Source of the DNA: Modestobacter italicus
Lineage (GTDB): Bacteria; Actinomycetota; Actinomycetes; Mycobacteriales; Geodermatophilaceae
Length of the DNA stretch: 64,000 bases
Reading direction: 5' to 3'
Assembly (NCBI RefSeq): GCF_000306785.1
Contig: NC_017955.1
Span: 5,394,001 to 5,458,000, forward strand
The notes under the pieces were generated by a model. The model did not search any database, had not been told where the DNA came from, and saw only the letters and a list, made by a program, of their open reading frames with translations. Of the stretch, positions 32,205 through 39,849 are shown piece by piece; within the stretch, counting starts at the first letter, position 1; each line of letters starts with the position of its first letter. Both the position numbers and the translations under genes were made by a program.

Positions 32205-33251
32205 TCAGCGGGTGTAGACGGCGACCTCGGAGGCCTTGACCGAGGCCCAGACCTCGGCTCCGGGCGCCAGGCCGAGCTCGGCGAAGGACGTCGCGGTGAC
32301 GTCGGCGGTGAGCGGCACCTCGCCGGCCAGGTCGCAGCGCACCACCGAGCCGTGCGGGGTGGCCGCCACCAGGCGGAGCTGCCAGACGTTGCGCGGGCTG
32401 CCCGCCGGGCGCTGCAGGTACAGCGCCACCGACTCGGGCCGGATCGCCACGAACACCGGTCCGGCGGCCTCCTCCGCGACCGTGACGAGGCCGCCACCGT
32501 CGAGAGCGACCTGCTGGCCGGTCCCGGTGCCGGGCAGCAGCACCAGCCCGACCAGCCGGGCCACGTAGTCGGTGCGCGGCCGCCGGGCGACCTCGGCGGG
32601 CGTGCCGGCCTGGACGATGCGGCCGTCCTCGACCACCACCACCCGGTCGGCCAGCGCCATCGCGTCGACCGGGTCGTGGGTGACCAGCACCGCGCTGCCG
32701 GCGTAGTCCGCGAGGTGCCGGTGCAGCTCGGCGCGCACGGTGAGCCGGGTGCGGGCGTCGAGCGCGGACAGCGGCTCGTCCAGCAGCAAGACCCGCGGGT
32801 CACCGACCAGCGCCCGGGCCAGGGCCGCGCGCTGCGCCTGCCCGCCGGAGAGCTCGCCGGGACGGCGGTCGCCCAGCTCGCCCAGCCCGACCCGGTCCAG
32901 CCACGGCGCGGCCGCGGCCCGGGCCGGCGCCCTGCGCATCCCCCGCGACCGGAGCCCGAAGGCGACGTTCTCGGTGATCGACAGGTGCGGGAACAGCAGG
33001 TGGTCCTGGAACACCATGCCCAGCGACCGCTGGTGCGCCGGCAGGTGCCGGTCGGCGGCGTCCCAGACCTCCTCGCCGACCACCACCCGGCCGGCGTCCG
33101 GGGAGAGCAGCCCGGCCAGCACCCGCAGCACCGTGGACTTGCCGGCACCGTTGGGCCCGAGCAGGGCGAGGACCTCCCCGTCGGCCACCGACAGGTCGAC
33201 GTCGACCTCCAGCGACCCGCGCTGGACGACGACGTGCGCGTGCAGGCTCAT
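32205..33251 (-). CDS. modC: molybdate ABC transporter ATP-binding protein
   Basis: A 348-residue ABC ATPase. Walker A is LLGPNGAGKSTVLRVLAGLL, signature LSGGQAQRAALARALVG, Walker B LLLDEPLSALD and the H-loop VLVTHDP. A C-terminal TOBE region (about 275-345; FVAIRPESVALYL) is typical of ModC/CysA. Context with ModA and ModB fixes the substrate as molybdate or tungstate. ATG 33251 overlaps the modB stop by 3 bases (ATGA). Confidence 0.92.
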   Translation of the reverse strand: MSLHAHVVVQRGSLEVDVDLSVADGEVLALLGPNGAGKSTVLRVLAGLLSPDAGRVVVGEEVWDAADRHLPAHQRSLGMVFQDHLLFPHLSITENVAFGLRSRGMRRAPARAAAAPWLDRVGLGELGDRRPGELSGGQAQRAALARALVGDPRVLLLDEPLSALDARTRLTVRAELHRHLADYAGSAVLVTHDPVDAMALADRVVVVEDGRIVQAGTPAEVARRPRTDYVARLVGLVLLPGTGTGQQVALDGGGLVTVAEEAAGPVFVAIRPESVALYLQRPAGSPRNVWQLRLVAATPHGSVVRCDLAGEVPLTADVTATSFAELGLAPGAEVWASVKASEVAVYTR

Positions 33252-34054
33252 GCCGCCGCTCCGCGCCCGAGCCACCGGTCGCGCAGCAGCAGCAGCGTGC
33301 CGAGCGAGACGGCCAGCAGCACCAGCGACAGGACGATCGCCGCCTCGGGGTCGCGCTGCAGGGCGAGGTAGACCGCGAGCGGCATGGTCTGCGTGGTGCC
33401 CGGGAAGTTGCCGGCGAAGGTGATCGTCGCGCCGAACTCGCCGAGCGCGCGGGCCCAGCACAGCACGGCACCCGCGCCGATCCCCGGCGCGACCAGCGGC
33501 AGCGTGACCCGGCGGAACGCCGTCCACCGGTCGGCGCCGAGGGTGGCCGCGGCGTCCTCGAACCGGGCGTCGGCCGCCCGCAGCGCGCCCTCCACGCTGA
33601 TCACCAGGAACGGCATCGCCACGAACGTCTCGGCGATGACCACGGCCGCGGTGGTGAACGGGATGGTCACCCCGAGGTGCTCGTACAGCGGCCGGCCGAG
33701 GATGCCGGTGCGGCCGAGGACGAGGAACAGCGCGACCCCGCCGACCACCGGTGGCAGCACCAGCGGCACCGTCACCAGCGCGCGGAGCACCGCCCGGCCG
33801 CGGATCCGCGAGCGGGCCAGCACCCAGGCCAGCGGGACGCCGAGCACCAGCGACACCAGGGTGGCCAGCGTGGCCGAGAGCAGCGAGAGCCTCAGCGCCT
33901 GGCCGACCTCCGGCTGCGCCAGCTGCGGCCCGATCGACGACCACGGCGCCCGGACCACCAGCCCGAGCAGGGGCAGCACCAGGAAGGCGACCGCCAGCAG
34001 CGCCGGGACGAGCAGCGGCAGCGGCACCCCGCTACCCCGGGGTCGTCGCCTCAC
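33248..34054 (-). CDS. modB: molybdate ABC transporter permease
   Basis: A 268-residue integral membrane protein with about six helices and the EAA cytoplasmic loop AATLGADRWTAFRRVTLPLVAPGIGAGAVL that contacts ModC; VTVPLVLPPVVGGVALFLVLG is typical of ModB. GTG 34054 overlaps the modA stop by 4 bases. Forms the channel of the molybdate importer with ModC, fed by ModA. Confidence 0.92.
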   Translation of the reverse strand: MRRRPRGSGVPLPLLVPALLAVAFLVLPLLGLVVRAPWSSIGPQLAQPEVGQALRLSLLSATLATLVSLVLGVPLAWVLARSRIRGRAVLRALVTVPLVLPPVVGGVALFLVLGRTGILGRPLYEHLGVTIPFTTAAVVIAETFVAMPFLVISVEGALRAADARFEDAAATLGADRWTAFRRVTLPLVAPGIGAGAVLCWARALGEFGATITFAGNFPGTTQTMPLAVYLALQRDPEAAIVLSLVLLAVSLGTLLLLRDRWLGRGAAA

Positions 34055-34848
34055 GCCGGCGCGCGGAAGCCCGCGTCGGTGAGCGCCTGCTGCCCGGCGT
34101 CGGACTCCACCAGGTCCACGAACGCCTGCGCGGCCTCGGGGTTCGGTGCGGCCGCCATCGTGCAGATCGGGTAGTCGTTGACCTCCTGCTCGGCCTCCGG
34201 GAACGGGATCCCCTCGACGTCGGGGCCGGCCGCCTGCACGTCGGTGGCGTACACGAGCGCCGCGTCCACCTCACCGAGCTGCACCTTGGTGAGCGCCGCC
34301 TTGACGTCCTCCTCCTCGGTGTCGGGCTGCGGGGTGATCCCGGCGTCGGCGAAGACGGCGGCAGCCGCGGCACCGCACGGGACGTCGGCGGCGCAGACGG
34401 CGAGGGTGAGGTCGGCGTCGCCGAAGTCGGCCAGGCCGGTGACGTTGCCGGGGTTGCCCTCGGGCACCGCGATCTCCAGCACGTTCCCGGTGAAGACCGC
34501 CGGGTCGGCGGCCTGCAGACCGGCGTCGGTGACCACGGTCATCTGCTCGTCGTTGGCCGAGGCGAAGACGTCGGCCGGGGCGCCCTGGGTCAGCTGGGTG
34601 GCCAGCGCGGAGCTGCCGGCGAAGTTGAACTGGACCTGCAGTCCGGGGTTCTCGGCCATCAGCTGGTCGCCGAGGTCACCGAAGACGTCGGTCAGCGAGG
34701 CGGCGGCGAACACGGTCAGCGTGCCGCTCAACCCACCGCCCGGGCCCGACGACGTCGTCCCGACGGCGGTGTCCGACGCGGACCCCCCGCACCCGGTGAG
34801 CGCGAGCACGGCGACCGCCGGCAGCGCGAGCAGTGCCCGGGTCCTCAT
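34051..34848 (-). CDS. modA: molybdate-binding lipoprotein
   Basis: A 265-residue periplasmic-type binding protein exported as a lipoprotein: signal MRTRALLALPAVAVLALTG then lipobox cysteine. The binding fold shows LTVFAAASLTDVFGDLGDQL, FNFAGSSALATQLTQGAPAD and FASANDEQM, with the oxyanion-contact serines of ModA, ending DAGQQALTDAGFRAP. First intact gene of modABC. A decayed second copy lies immediately upstream. Confidence 0.92.
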   Translation of the reverse strand: MRTRALLALPAVAVLALTGCGGSASDTAVGTTSSGPGGGLSGTLTVFAAASLTDVFGDLGDQLMAENPGLQVQFNFAGSSALATQLTQGAPADVFASANDEQMTVVTDAGLQAADPAVFTGNVLEIAVPEGNPGNVTGLADFGDADLTLAVCAADVPCGAAAAAVFADAGITPQPDTEEEDVKAALTKVQLGEVDAALVYATDVQAAGPDVEGIPFPEAEQEVNDYPICTMAAAPNPEAAQAFVDLVESDAGQQALTDAGFRAPA

Positions 34849-34912
34849 CGCGTCCTCCGCTCCGGCGACCCACTCGCAGTGGACCGCGCCTGCGGCACCC
34901 TAGCCCACGAAC

Positions 34913-34928
34913 CTCCGCAGGTGCGGAG
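34913..34928. repeat. inverted repeat upstream of modA
   Basis: CTCCGCA, GG, TGCGGAG: perfect 7-bp arms, 65 bases before modA and immediately after the ancestral stop of the decayed modA copy. It could be the terminator of that copy or an operator for modABC; sequence alone does not decide. Confidence 0.45.
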
Positions 34929-34929
34929 C

Positions 34930-35394
34930 TCAAGGGAGGCTGAAGCCGGCGGCGGTGAGCGCCTACTGGCCGGTGTCGGACACCACCAGCTCGACGAAGG
35001 CCAGCGCGCCGTCCGGGTTGTCCGCGTCGGTGAGCAGGCAGATCGGGTAGCCGACGAGGTCCCCGGTCCGGTCGTCGGTGGCGAACAGGGTCGGCGCCGT
35101 GGAGACGATGCCGTTGTTCGTGACCACGTCCATCGGGTCGGTGCCGGCGGAGGCGAAGACGTCGGCCGGGGTGCCGTCGGTCAGCCGCTGCGCCAGGTCG
35201 GCGCTCGCACCGAACTCGAACTGCACGTCCAGCCCGGGGTGGTCGTCCTCCAGTTGCTGCCCGAGCTCGGTGAAGACGCCGGTGAGCGAGGTGTCCGCGA
35301 GCACGGTCACCGTGCCCGTGAGCTCCTCGGCCGGTGCGTCGTCCGCCCCGCAGCCGGCCAGGGCCAGGACAGCGAGGAAGGCCGCCCACCTCAC
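34930..35394 (-). pseudogene. decayed second modA copy (internal deletion plus amber stop)
   Basis: The 5' part is intact: GTG 35394, lipobox LALAGCGADD, VTVLADTSLTGVFTELGQQL, FGASADLAQRLTDGTPADVF and FASAGTDPMDVVTN. Then about 100 residues present in the neighbouring ModA are missing: the frame jumps from LFATDD to GYPICLLTDADNPDGALAFV without a frameshift. A TAG at 34963-34965 replaces the residue after SDTGQ, and the frame beyond it still reads ALTAAGFSLP to a TGA at 34930. The result is a 143-residue product lacking most of lobe 2 and the last helix. The start overlaps the upstream TOBE gene by a GTGA, so it was once an operon member. Confidence 0.85.
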
Positions 35395-35783
35395 GGCACG
35401 TCGACGCTGACCTGGGTGGCCTTCACGGTCGCGACCGCCCGGACGCCGACCTCCAGCCCGAGCTCGTCGGCGGCCTCGCGGGACATCAGCGAGACCAGCC
35501 GGAACGGGCCGGCCTGGATCTCGACCTGGGCCATCACGGTGTCCCGGACGACGCGGGTGACGATGCCGGTCAGCCGGTTGCGCGCCGACGACGACCGGGT
35601 GGTGCCCGGCTGCGGGGCCGGGTGCAGCTCGGTGGCGACCCGGGCCAGGTCGGCGCCGTCGACCTGCGCCGGGCCGGACTCGCGGGTGGCCGACAACCGG
35701 TCGCTGTCGATCCAGCGGCGGACGGTGTCGTCGCTGACGCCGAGCAGCGCGGCGGCCTCGGCGATCCGGTAGGAGGTGGGCAC
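35391..35783 (-). CDS. HTH-TOBE (Mop-domain) molybdate-responsive regulator or storage protein
   Basis: A 130-residue protein. Residues 4-50 are a MerR/excisionase-like HTH (YRIAEAAALLGVSDDTVRRWI); residues 65-130 are a Mop/TOBE oxyanion-binding domain (SARNRLTGIVTRVVRDTVMAQVEI to GVRAVATVKATQVSVDVP). This architecture is common in actinobacteria upstream of modABC and probably senses molybdate as a small ModE substitute. GTG 35783 chosen as the family-like start. First gene of the minus-strand mod run; divergent from recQ. Confidence 0.85.
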   Translation of the reverse strand: MPTSYRIAEAAALLGVSDDTVRRWIDSDRLSATRESGPAQVDGADLARVATELHPAPQPGTTRSSSARNRLTGIVTRVVRDTVMAQVEIQAGPFRLVSLMSREAADELGLEVGVRAVATVKATQVSVDVP

Positions 35784-35880
35784 GGGCGCACGGTAGTCCG
35801 CCGGGACGTGCGGTCTGCCCGGCCGACTCGGTGGTGCACGATCTGGTTTGTCGATCAGACCTCGCGGGCAGTCGGCGACG

Positions 35881-37608
35881 GTGACCGCGACCGCCCAGCG
35901 TCCCGCCGACCCAGCGACCAGGGCGGGTGGCTCGGCGTCCGTGCGCACCCGCCGGATCCGGGAGACCGCCCGCGACGTCCTGGGGTTCACCGAGTTCCGC
36001 CCGGGCCAGGAGGCCGCCATGCAGGCGGTGGCCGCGGGGCGGGACACCCTGGCCGTGCTGCCGTCGGGCGCGGGCAAGTCCGCCGTCTACACGGTCGCCG
36101 GCCTGCTGCTCGACGGCCCGGTCGTCATCGTCTCGCCGCTCATCGCCCTGCAGCGGGACCAGGTGCAGCGCCTGGAGGAGCTCGGCGAGGACGCGGTCGG
36201 CCGGGCCGCGGTGCTCAACTCCGGGCTGTCCGTGCTGGAGCACCAGGCGGTGCTCGACGGCATGCGTGACGGAACGGTCCGCTTCGTCTTCCTCGCCCCT
36301 GAGCAGCTGGCCAAGGCCGAGGTCGTCGAGGCCATCCGGACGGCGGCGCCGGCGCTGTTCGTCGTCGACGAGGCGCACTGCGTCTCCGCCTGGGGCCACG
36401 ACTTCCGCCCGGACTACCTGCGGCTCGGCGGCGTGGTGCAGCAGCTCGGGCACCCGACGGTGCTCGCCCTGACCGCCACCGCGGCCCCGCCGGTGCGGGC
36501 CGAGATCCTCGAGCGGCTGGAGATGGTGGACCCGGCGGTCGTCGTCGCCGGGTTCGACCGCCCGGAGATCCGGCTGGAGGTGGAGCACCACGCCGACGCC
36601 CAGCACAAGCACCACGCTGTCCTGGACAAGGTCTCCGACCTGAGCCGGCAGGGCATCGGCATCCTCTACAGCGCCACCCGCAAGGGCACCGAGGAGTTCG
36701 CCGCGGCGCTCACCGGCCGGGGGCTGCGCGCGGCGGCGTACCACGCGGGGCTGAAGAAGAGCGACCGCGAGGAGGTGCAGCGGCAGTTCATGGACGACGA
36801 GCTGGACGTCGTCGTGGCCACCACCGCGTTCGGCATGGGCATCGACAAGCCGGAGACCCGCTTCGTCGTGCACGCCGAGCCCGCCGACTCGGTCGACAGC
36901 TACTACCAGGAGATCGGCCGGGCCGGGCGGGACGGTGAGCCGGCGGTCGCCGTCCTGGTCTACCGGCAGGAGGACCTGGGCATCCGGAAGTTCTTCGCCG
37001 CCGGCGCACCCGCCGAGGAGGAGCTGCAGGAGGTCGCCGGCCTGGTGCAGGCCGGTGTCGCGGCCGGCCTGGACGGCGTCGACGTCACCGAGCTCCGCGA
37101 GGAGACCGGCCGGCCCGCCACCCCGCTGGTGCGCGACCTCAACCTGCTCGAGCAGGCCGGGGCCGTCGTCCTCGACGACGAGGGGGCGGCGTCCCCGGCA
37201 CCGGGCGGACCCGCGCCCGGGGAGGCCGCCGCGGCCGCCCGCGAGCTCGCCGAGCAGCACACCAAGGTCGACGAGAGCCGGATCGAGATGATGCGCGGCT
37301 ACGCCGACACCACCCGCTGCCGCCGCCAGTACCTGCTCGGCTACTTCGGCGAGCAGCTCGACGAGCCCTGCGGCAACTGCGACACCTGCAGCTCGGGCTC
37401 CGCCTACGAGCACGCCGACGCGGTCGTCGACGGCGACCACCCGTTCCCGGTGGACACCGCCGTCGAGCACACCGAGTGGGGCCCCGGCGTGGTCATGCGG
37501 CACGAGGAGGACCGCGTCGTCGTCCTGTTCGAGCAGGTCGGCTACAAGACGCTGGGGCTGCAGGCCGTGCTGGACCACCACCTGCTCAGCGAGCGCGCCG
37601 GGGCCTGA
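35881..37608 (+). CDS. RecQ-family ATP-dependent DNA helicase
   Basis: A 575-residue 3'-5' DNA helicase. Motif 0 [13 protein letters not shown], Walker [40 protein letters not shown] (motif II and aromatic loop), [11 protein letters not shown], and C-terminal [36 protein letters not shown] zinc-binding domain ([14 protein letters not shown] then CGNCDTC) follows. The HRDC domain is absent; the C-terminus is a short [20 protein letters not shown] module seen in actinobacterial RecQ-like proteins. GTG 35881 is preferred; a TTG at 35848 is possible. Confidence 0.9.
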   Translation: MTATAQRPADPATRAGGSASVRTRRIRETARDVLGFTEFRPGQEAAMQAVAAGRDTLAVLPSGAGKSAVYTVAGLLLDGPVVIVSPLIALQRDQVQRLEELGEDAVGRAAVLNSGLSVLEHQAVLDGMRDGTVRFVFLAPEQLAKAEVVEAIRTAAPALFVVDEAHCVSAWGHDFRPDYLRLGGVVQQLGHPTVLALTATAAPPVRAEILERLEMVDPAVVVAGFDRPEIRLEVEHHADAQHKHHAVLDKVSDLSRQGIGILYSATRKGTEEFAAALTGRGLRAAAYHAGLKKSDREEVQRQFMDDELDVVVATTAFGMGIDKPETRFVVHAEPADSVDSYYQEIGRAGRDGEPAVAVLVYRQEDLGIRKFFAAGAPAEEELQEVAGLVQAGVAAGLDGVDVTELREETGRPATPLVRDLNLLEQAGAVVLDDEGAASPAPGGPAPGEAAAAARELAEQHTKVDESRIEMMRGYADTTRCRRQYLLGYFGEQLDEPCGNCDTCSSGSAYEHADAVVDGDHPFPVDTAVEHTEWGPGVVMRHEEDRVVVLFEQVGYKTLGLQAVLDHHLLSERAGA

Positions 37609-37612
37609 GGCC

Positions 37613-39112
37613 TCAGCAGCGGACCCAGTCGCTCCAGCCCTCGCCCTCCTCGCGGCGCTGCAGCAGCGCCCCGTCCGCGGTCACCGCGAGCAGGACCTGG
37701 CCGCGGTCGGGTCCGGGCCCGGCGGCGACCGAGACGACGCGGAGGCCGTCGGGGGCGCTCATCGGCTGCCAGTCCGACCACCCGCCGTCCGGGCCGGACC
37801 TGCTGTGCTGCAGGCCGCCGTCGGACCGGACCACCCACCGCTCCAGCGAGGTCGGCCCGACGGTGGACAGGGCGACGGCCCGGACCCGGTCGACCGGCAG
37901 CCCCTCCCACCCGGACCACCCGCCGGACCCGTCGTGCCGGGACCAGGCGCAGCCGGCGGTGTCGGAGACGACGAGCTCGGTGCCGCCGTCGCCGCGCGGG
38001 GCGGCGGCCACGGAGGTGACCCTCCCGGGGGCCTCCATCCGGGCCCACTCCGACGCGCCCTGCGGGCCGACCTGCTGGTGCCACAGCTGCCCGTCGTCCT
38101 GCACGACCCAGCGCGCCAGCCGGCCGGCGCCGGCGGAGGTCGCGACGCTGCGGGCGGTGCCGTCGAAGGGCAGCCGCTCCCACGCGCCCCACGCCCGCCC
38201 CTGCCCCTGCCGGGCCCACAGCCGGCCGTCGAGGTCGGCGACCAGCAGCCGGCCGTCGCCCTCGGCCGGGGAGCCGGCGCTGACCGAGGCGGCCAGCGCA
38301 CCCTCGGGCAGCTCGCTCGGCTCGCCGTCCGACAGGAGGCCGCCGTCGCGGTCGACGGACCAGGTCTGCAGCTGCCCCGGGGCCGGCGACCACAGGTCCA
38401 CGACCCGGCGGACGCCGTGCGTCTCGGGCCGGGCGTCCTCGCCGTCGGTGGCCAGCGAGGGGAGGTCCAGCCGCCACCGGCACTGGTCGGCGACCCACTG
38501 GTCGTGGGTGATCACGATGACCGGGATCTGCCGGGCGGCCTGGCGCAGCGCGTCGAGGACGTCGCGCGTCGTCGCCACGTCGAGGTTGGCCGTCGGCTCG
38601 TCGGCGACCACCAGCCCGACGTCGCGGGCCAGCATCCGGGCGATGGCCACCCGCTGCTGCTGGCCGCCGGACAGCTCGGCGATGAGCCGGTCGGCCATGC
38701 CGGCCAGCCCCATCGCCTCCAGCGCCCGCTCCGCCCGGCCGGCCCGCTCCGCCTGCGGGATCTCGGCGTCGCCCATGTCCAGCAGCAGCATGTCCCAGGG
38801 GGTGTAGTCCGGGAGCAGGCCGTAGCCCTGCGGGATGTAGCCGATCCGCCGGCGGTGCAGCTGCCGGTCGGCGTCCCGCCCCTCCTCCACGACCGCGGAC
38901 CACTCCTGCCCGAACACCCGCAGCGACCCCTCGTAGGGCGACTGCTCCTGACCGCCGAGGAGGGCGCCGAAGGTGGACTTGCCTGCGCCGGACTCGCCCA
39001 TCACGGCCACCAGGCCGGGCTCGGACACGGAGAACTCGTCGACGGCGAGCAGCAGCGGGCCGCCCGGGTAGCGGAAGCGGAGCCCGACGACCTCGACCAC
39101 CGGGGCGGTCAC
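37613..39112 (-). CDS. ABC ATPase fused to a C-terminal lectin-like repeat (beta-propeller) domain
   Basis: A 499-residue protein. Residues 5-225 are a LolD/MacB-type ABC ATPase: Walker A VMGESGAGKSTFGALLGG, signature LSGGQQQRVAIARML, Walker B VVADEPTANLD, H-loop VITHDQ. From about 240 to the end are five to six repeats of 45-50 residues, each with a strand like LVADLDGRLW and a tryptophan motif (WGAWERLP, GGWSGWEGLP, GGWSDWQPM, GWSDWVRC). This is the pattern of PLL/tachylectin-like beta-propellers. No signal or membrane segment links the two, so the repeats should be cytosolic. GTG 39112 overlaps the permease stop by 4 bases. I know no described ABC ATPase with this tail. Confidence 0.82.
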   Translation of the reverse strand: MTAPVVEVVGLRFRYPGGPLLLAVDEFSVSEPGLVAVMGESGAGKSTFGALLGGQEQSPYEGSLRVFGQEWSAVVEEGRDADRQLHRRRIGYIPQGYGLLPDYTPWDMLLLDMGDAEIPQAERAGRAERALEAMGLAGMADRLIAELSGGQQQRVAIARMLARDVGLVVADEPTANLDVATTRDVLDALRQAARQIPVIVITHDQWVADQCRWRLDLPSLATDGEDARPETHGVRRVVDLWSPAPGQLQTWSVDRDGGLLSDGEPSELPEGALAASVSAGSPAEGDGRLLVADLDGRLWARQGQGRAWGAWERLPFDGTARSVATSAGAGRLARWVVQDDGQLWHQQVGPQGASEWARMEAPGRVTSVAAAPRGDGGTELVVSDTAGCAWSRHDGSGGWSGWEGLPVDRVRAVALSTVGPTSLERWVVRSDGGLQHSRSGPDGGWSDWQPMSAPDGLRVVSVAAGPGPDRGQVLLAVTADGALLQRREEGEGWSDWVRC

Positions 39113-39687
39113 TGCACGGCCTGCATGGTCTTGGGCGACTTGCCGGCGGCCAGCCAGGCGGGGATCGCCGTCGCGACCCCGGCCAGCAGGATCGTGATCG
39201 GGAACGAGGCGAACAGCGAGACGGCGTTGAAGGTGACCGGCAGCACCGTGAGGTCCCGGATGGCGAACCCGCCCAGGACGCCGAGCGCCTCGCCGACCAG
39301 CGCGCCGCCCACCACCGGCGGCGTCATCTCCTTCATGAAGTCGGTCACCAGCCGGCCGCGGAACACCCCGCTCTGCCGGCGGATGCCGATCTCGCGCTTG
39401 CGCGACTGCATGAGCACCCAGCCGACGGTCGCCGTGGCGGCGGCCGTCTGGATGATCATGGCCGAGGTCACCGCCACGGTCAGCGCGCCGAGGATGGCCT
39501 CGATCAGGCCGACGTCGAGGAAGCCCACGTCCTGCAGCTGCGGCACGTCCAGGTCGGCCTGGATCCGGTCGGAGACGCCGTAGGAGATCGACATCAGCAG
39601 GACGGCGAAGGCGACGCCCATGGCCACCGACAGCCCGGAGACGAGTCGCCACGGCCCGGAGCGGGCGGGCCGGGGGGAACGGGTCAT
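39109..39687 (-). CDS. reduced FtsX/MacB-type ABC permease
   Basis: A 192-residue membrane protein with four helices: about 14-34, 58-85, 125-150 and 160-182. The cytoplasmic coupling loop RKREIGIRRQSGVFRGRLV is the hallmark of FtsX/LolC/MacB permeases. The extracellular domain between helices 1 and 2, usually 100-250 residues, is only about 20 residues (DRIQADLDVPQLQDVG). It is coupled by overlap to the ATPase-propeller gene, forming a two-gene type VII-like ABC system. Function could be mechanotransmission or lipid extraction; no substrate can be named. Confidence 0.8.
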   Translation of the reverse strand: MTRSPRPARSGPWRLVSGLSVAMGVAFAVLLMSISYGVSDRIQADLDVPQLQDVGFLDVGLIEAILGALTVAVTSAMIIQTAAATATVGWVLMQSRKREIGIRRQSGVFRGRLVTDFMKEMTPPVVGGALVGEALGVLGGFAIRDLTVLPVTFNAVSLFASFPITILLAGVATAIPAWLAAGKSPKTMQAVQ

Positions 39688-39717
39688 GCGCGCAGCACTC
39701 CAGGGTCGGGCCGGACG

Positions 39718-39741
39718 GGATGATCAACTACGGATGATCAA
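39718..39741. repeat. direct repeat in divergent promoter region
   Basis: GGATGATCAA occurs at 39718-39727 and 39732-39741 (14-base phase); a partial copy GATGATC lies at 39798-39804. The repeats sit in the 162-base gap between the permease and carbamoyltransferase genes, so they may bind a shared regulator. Confidence 0.5.
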
Positions 39742-39849
39742 GATAGCCACAGTTCCGTCCGAACGGGGTTCGTCCTGCGCCGTCCCTGATCCCAGGTGAT
39801 GATCTAGGTCTGACCGGGCGGCCAGCGCCCGGCTGATTGGAGCGCGCAC

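Noticed and set aside
39112-39727. Extension of the propeller-ATPase open frame upstream to 39727
   Set aside because: It is out of frame with the permease gene, which has clear membrane helices and the REIGIRR loop; the ATPase start at 39112 overlaps the permease stop as a normal GTGA.
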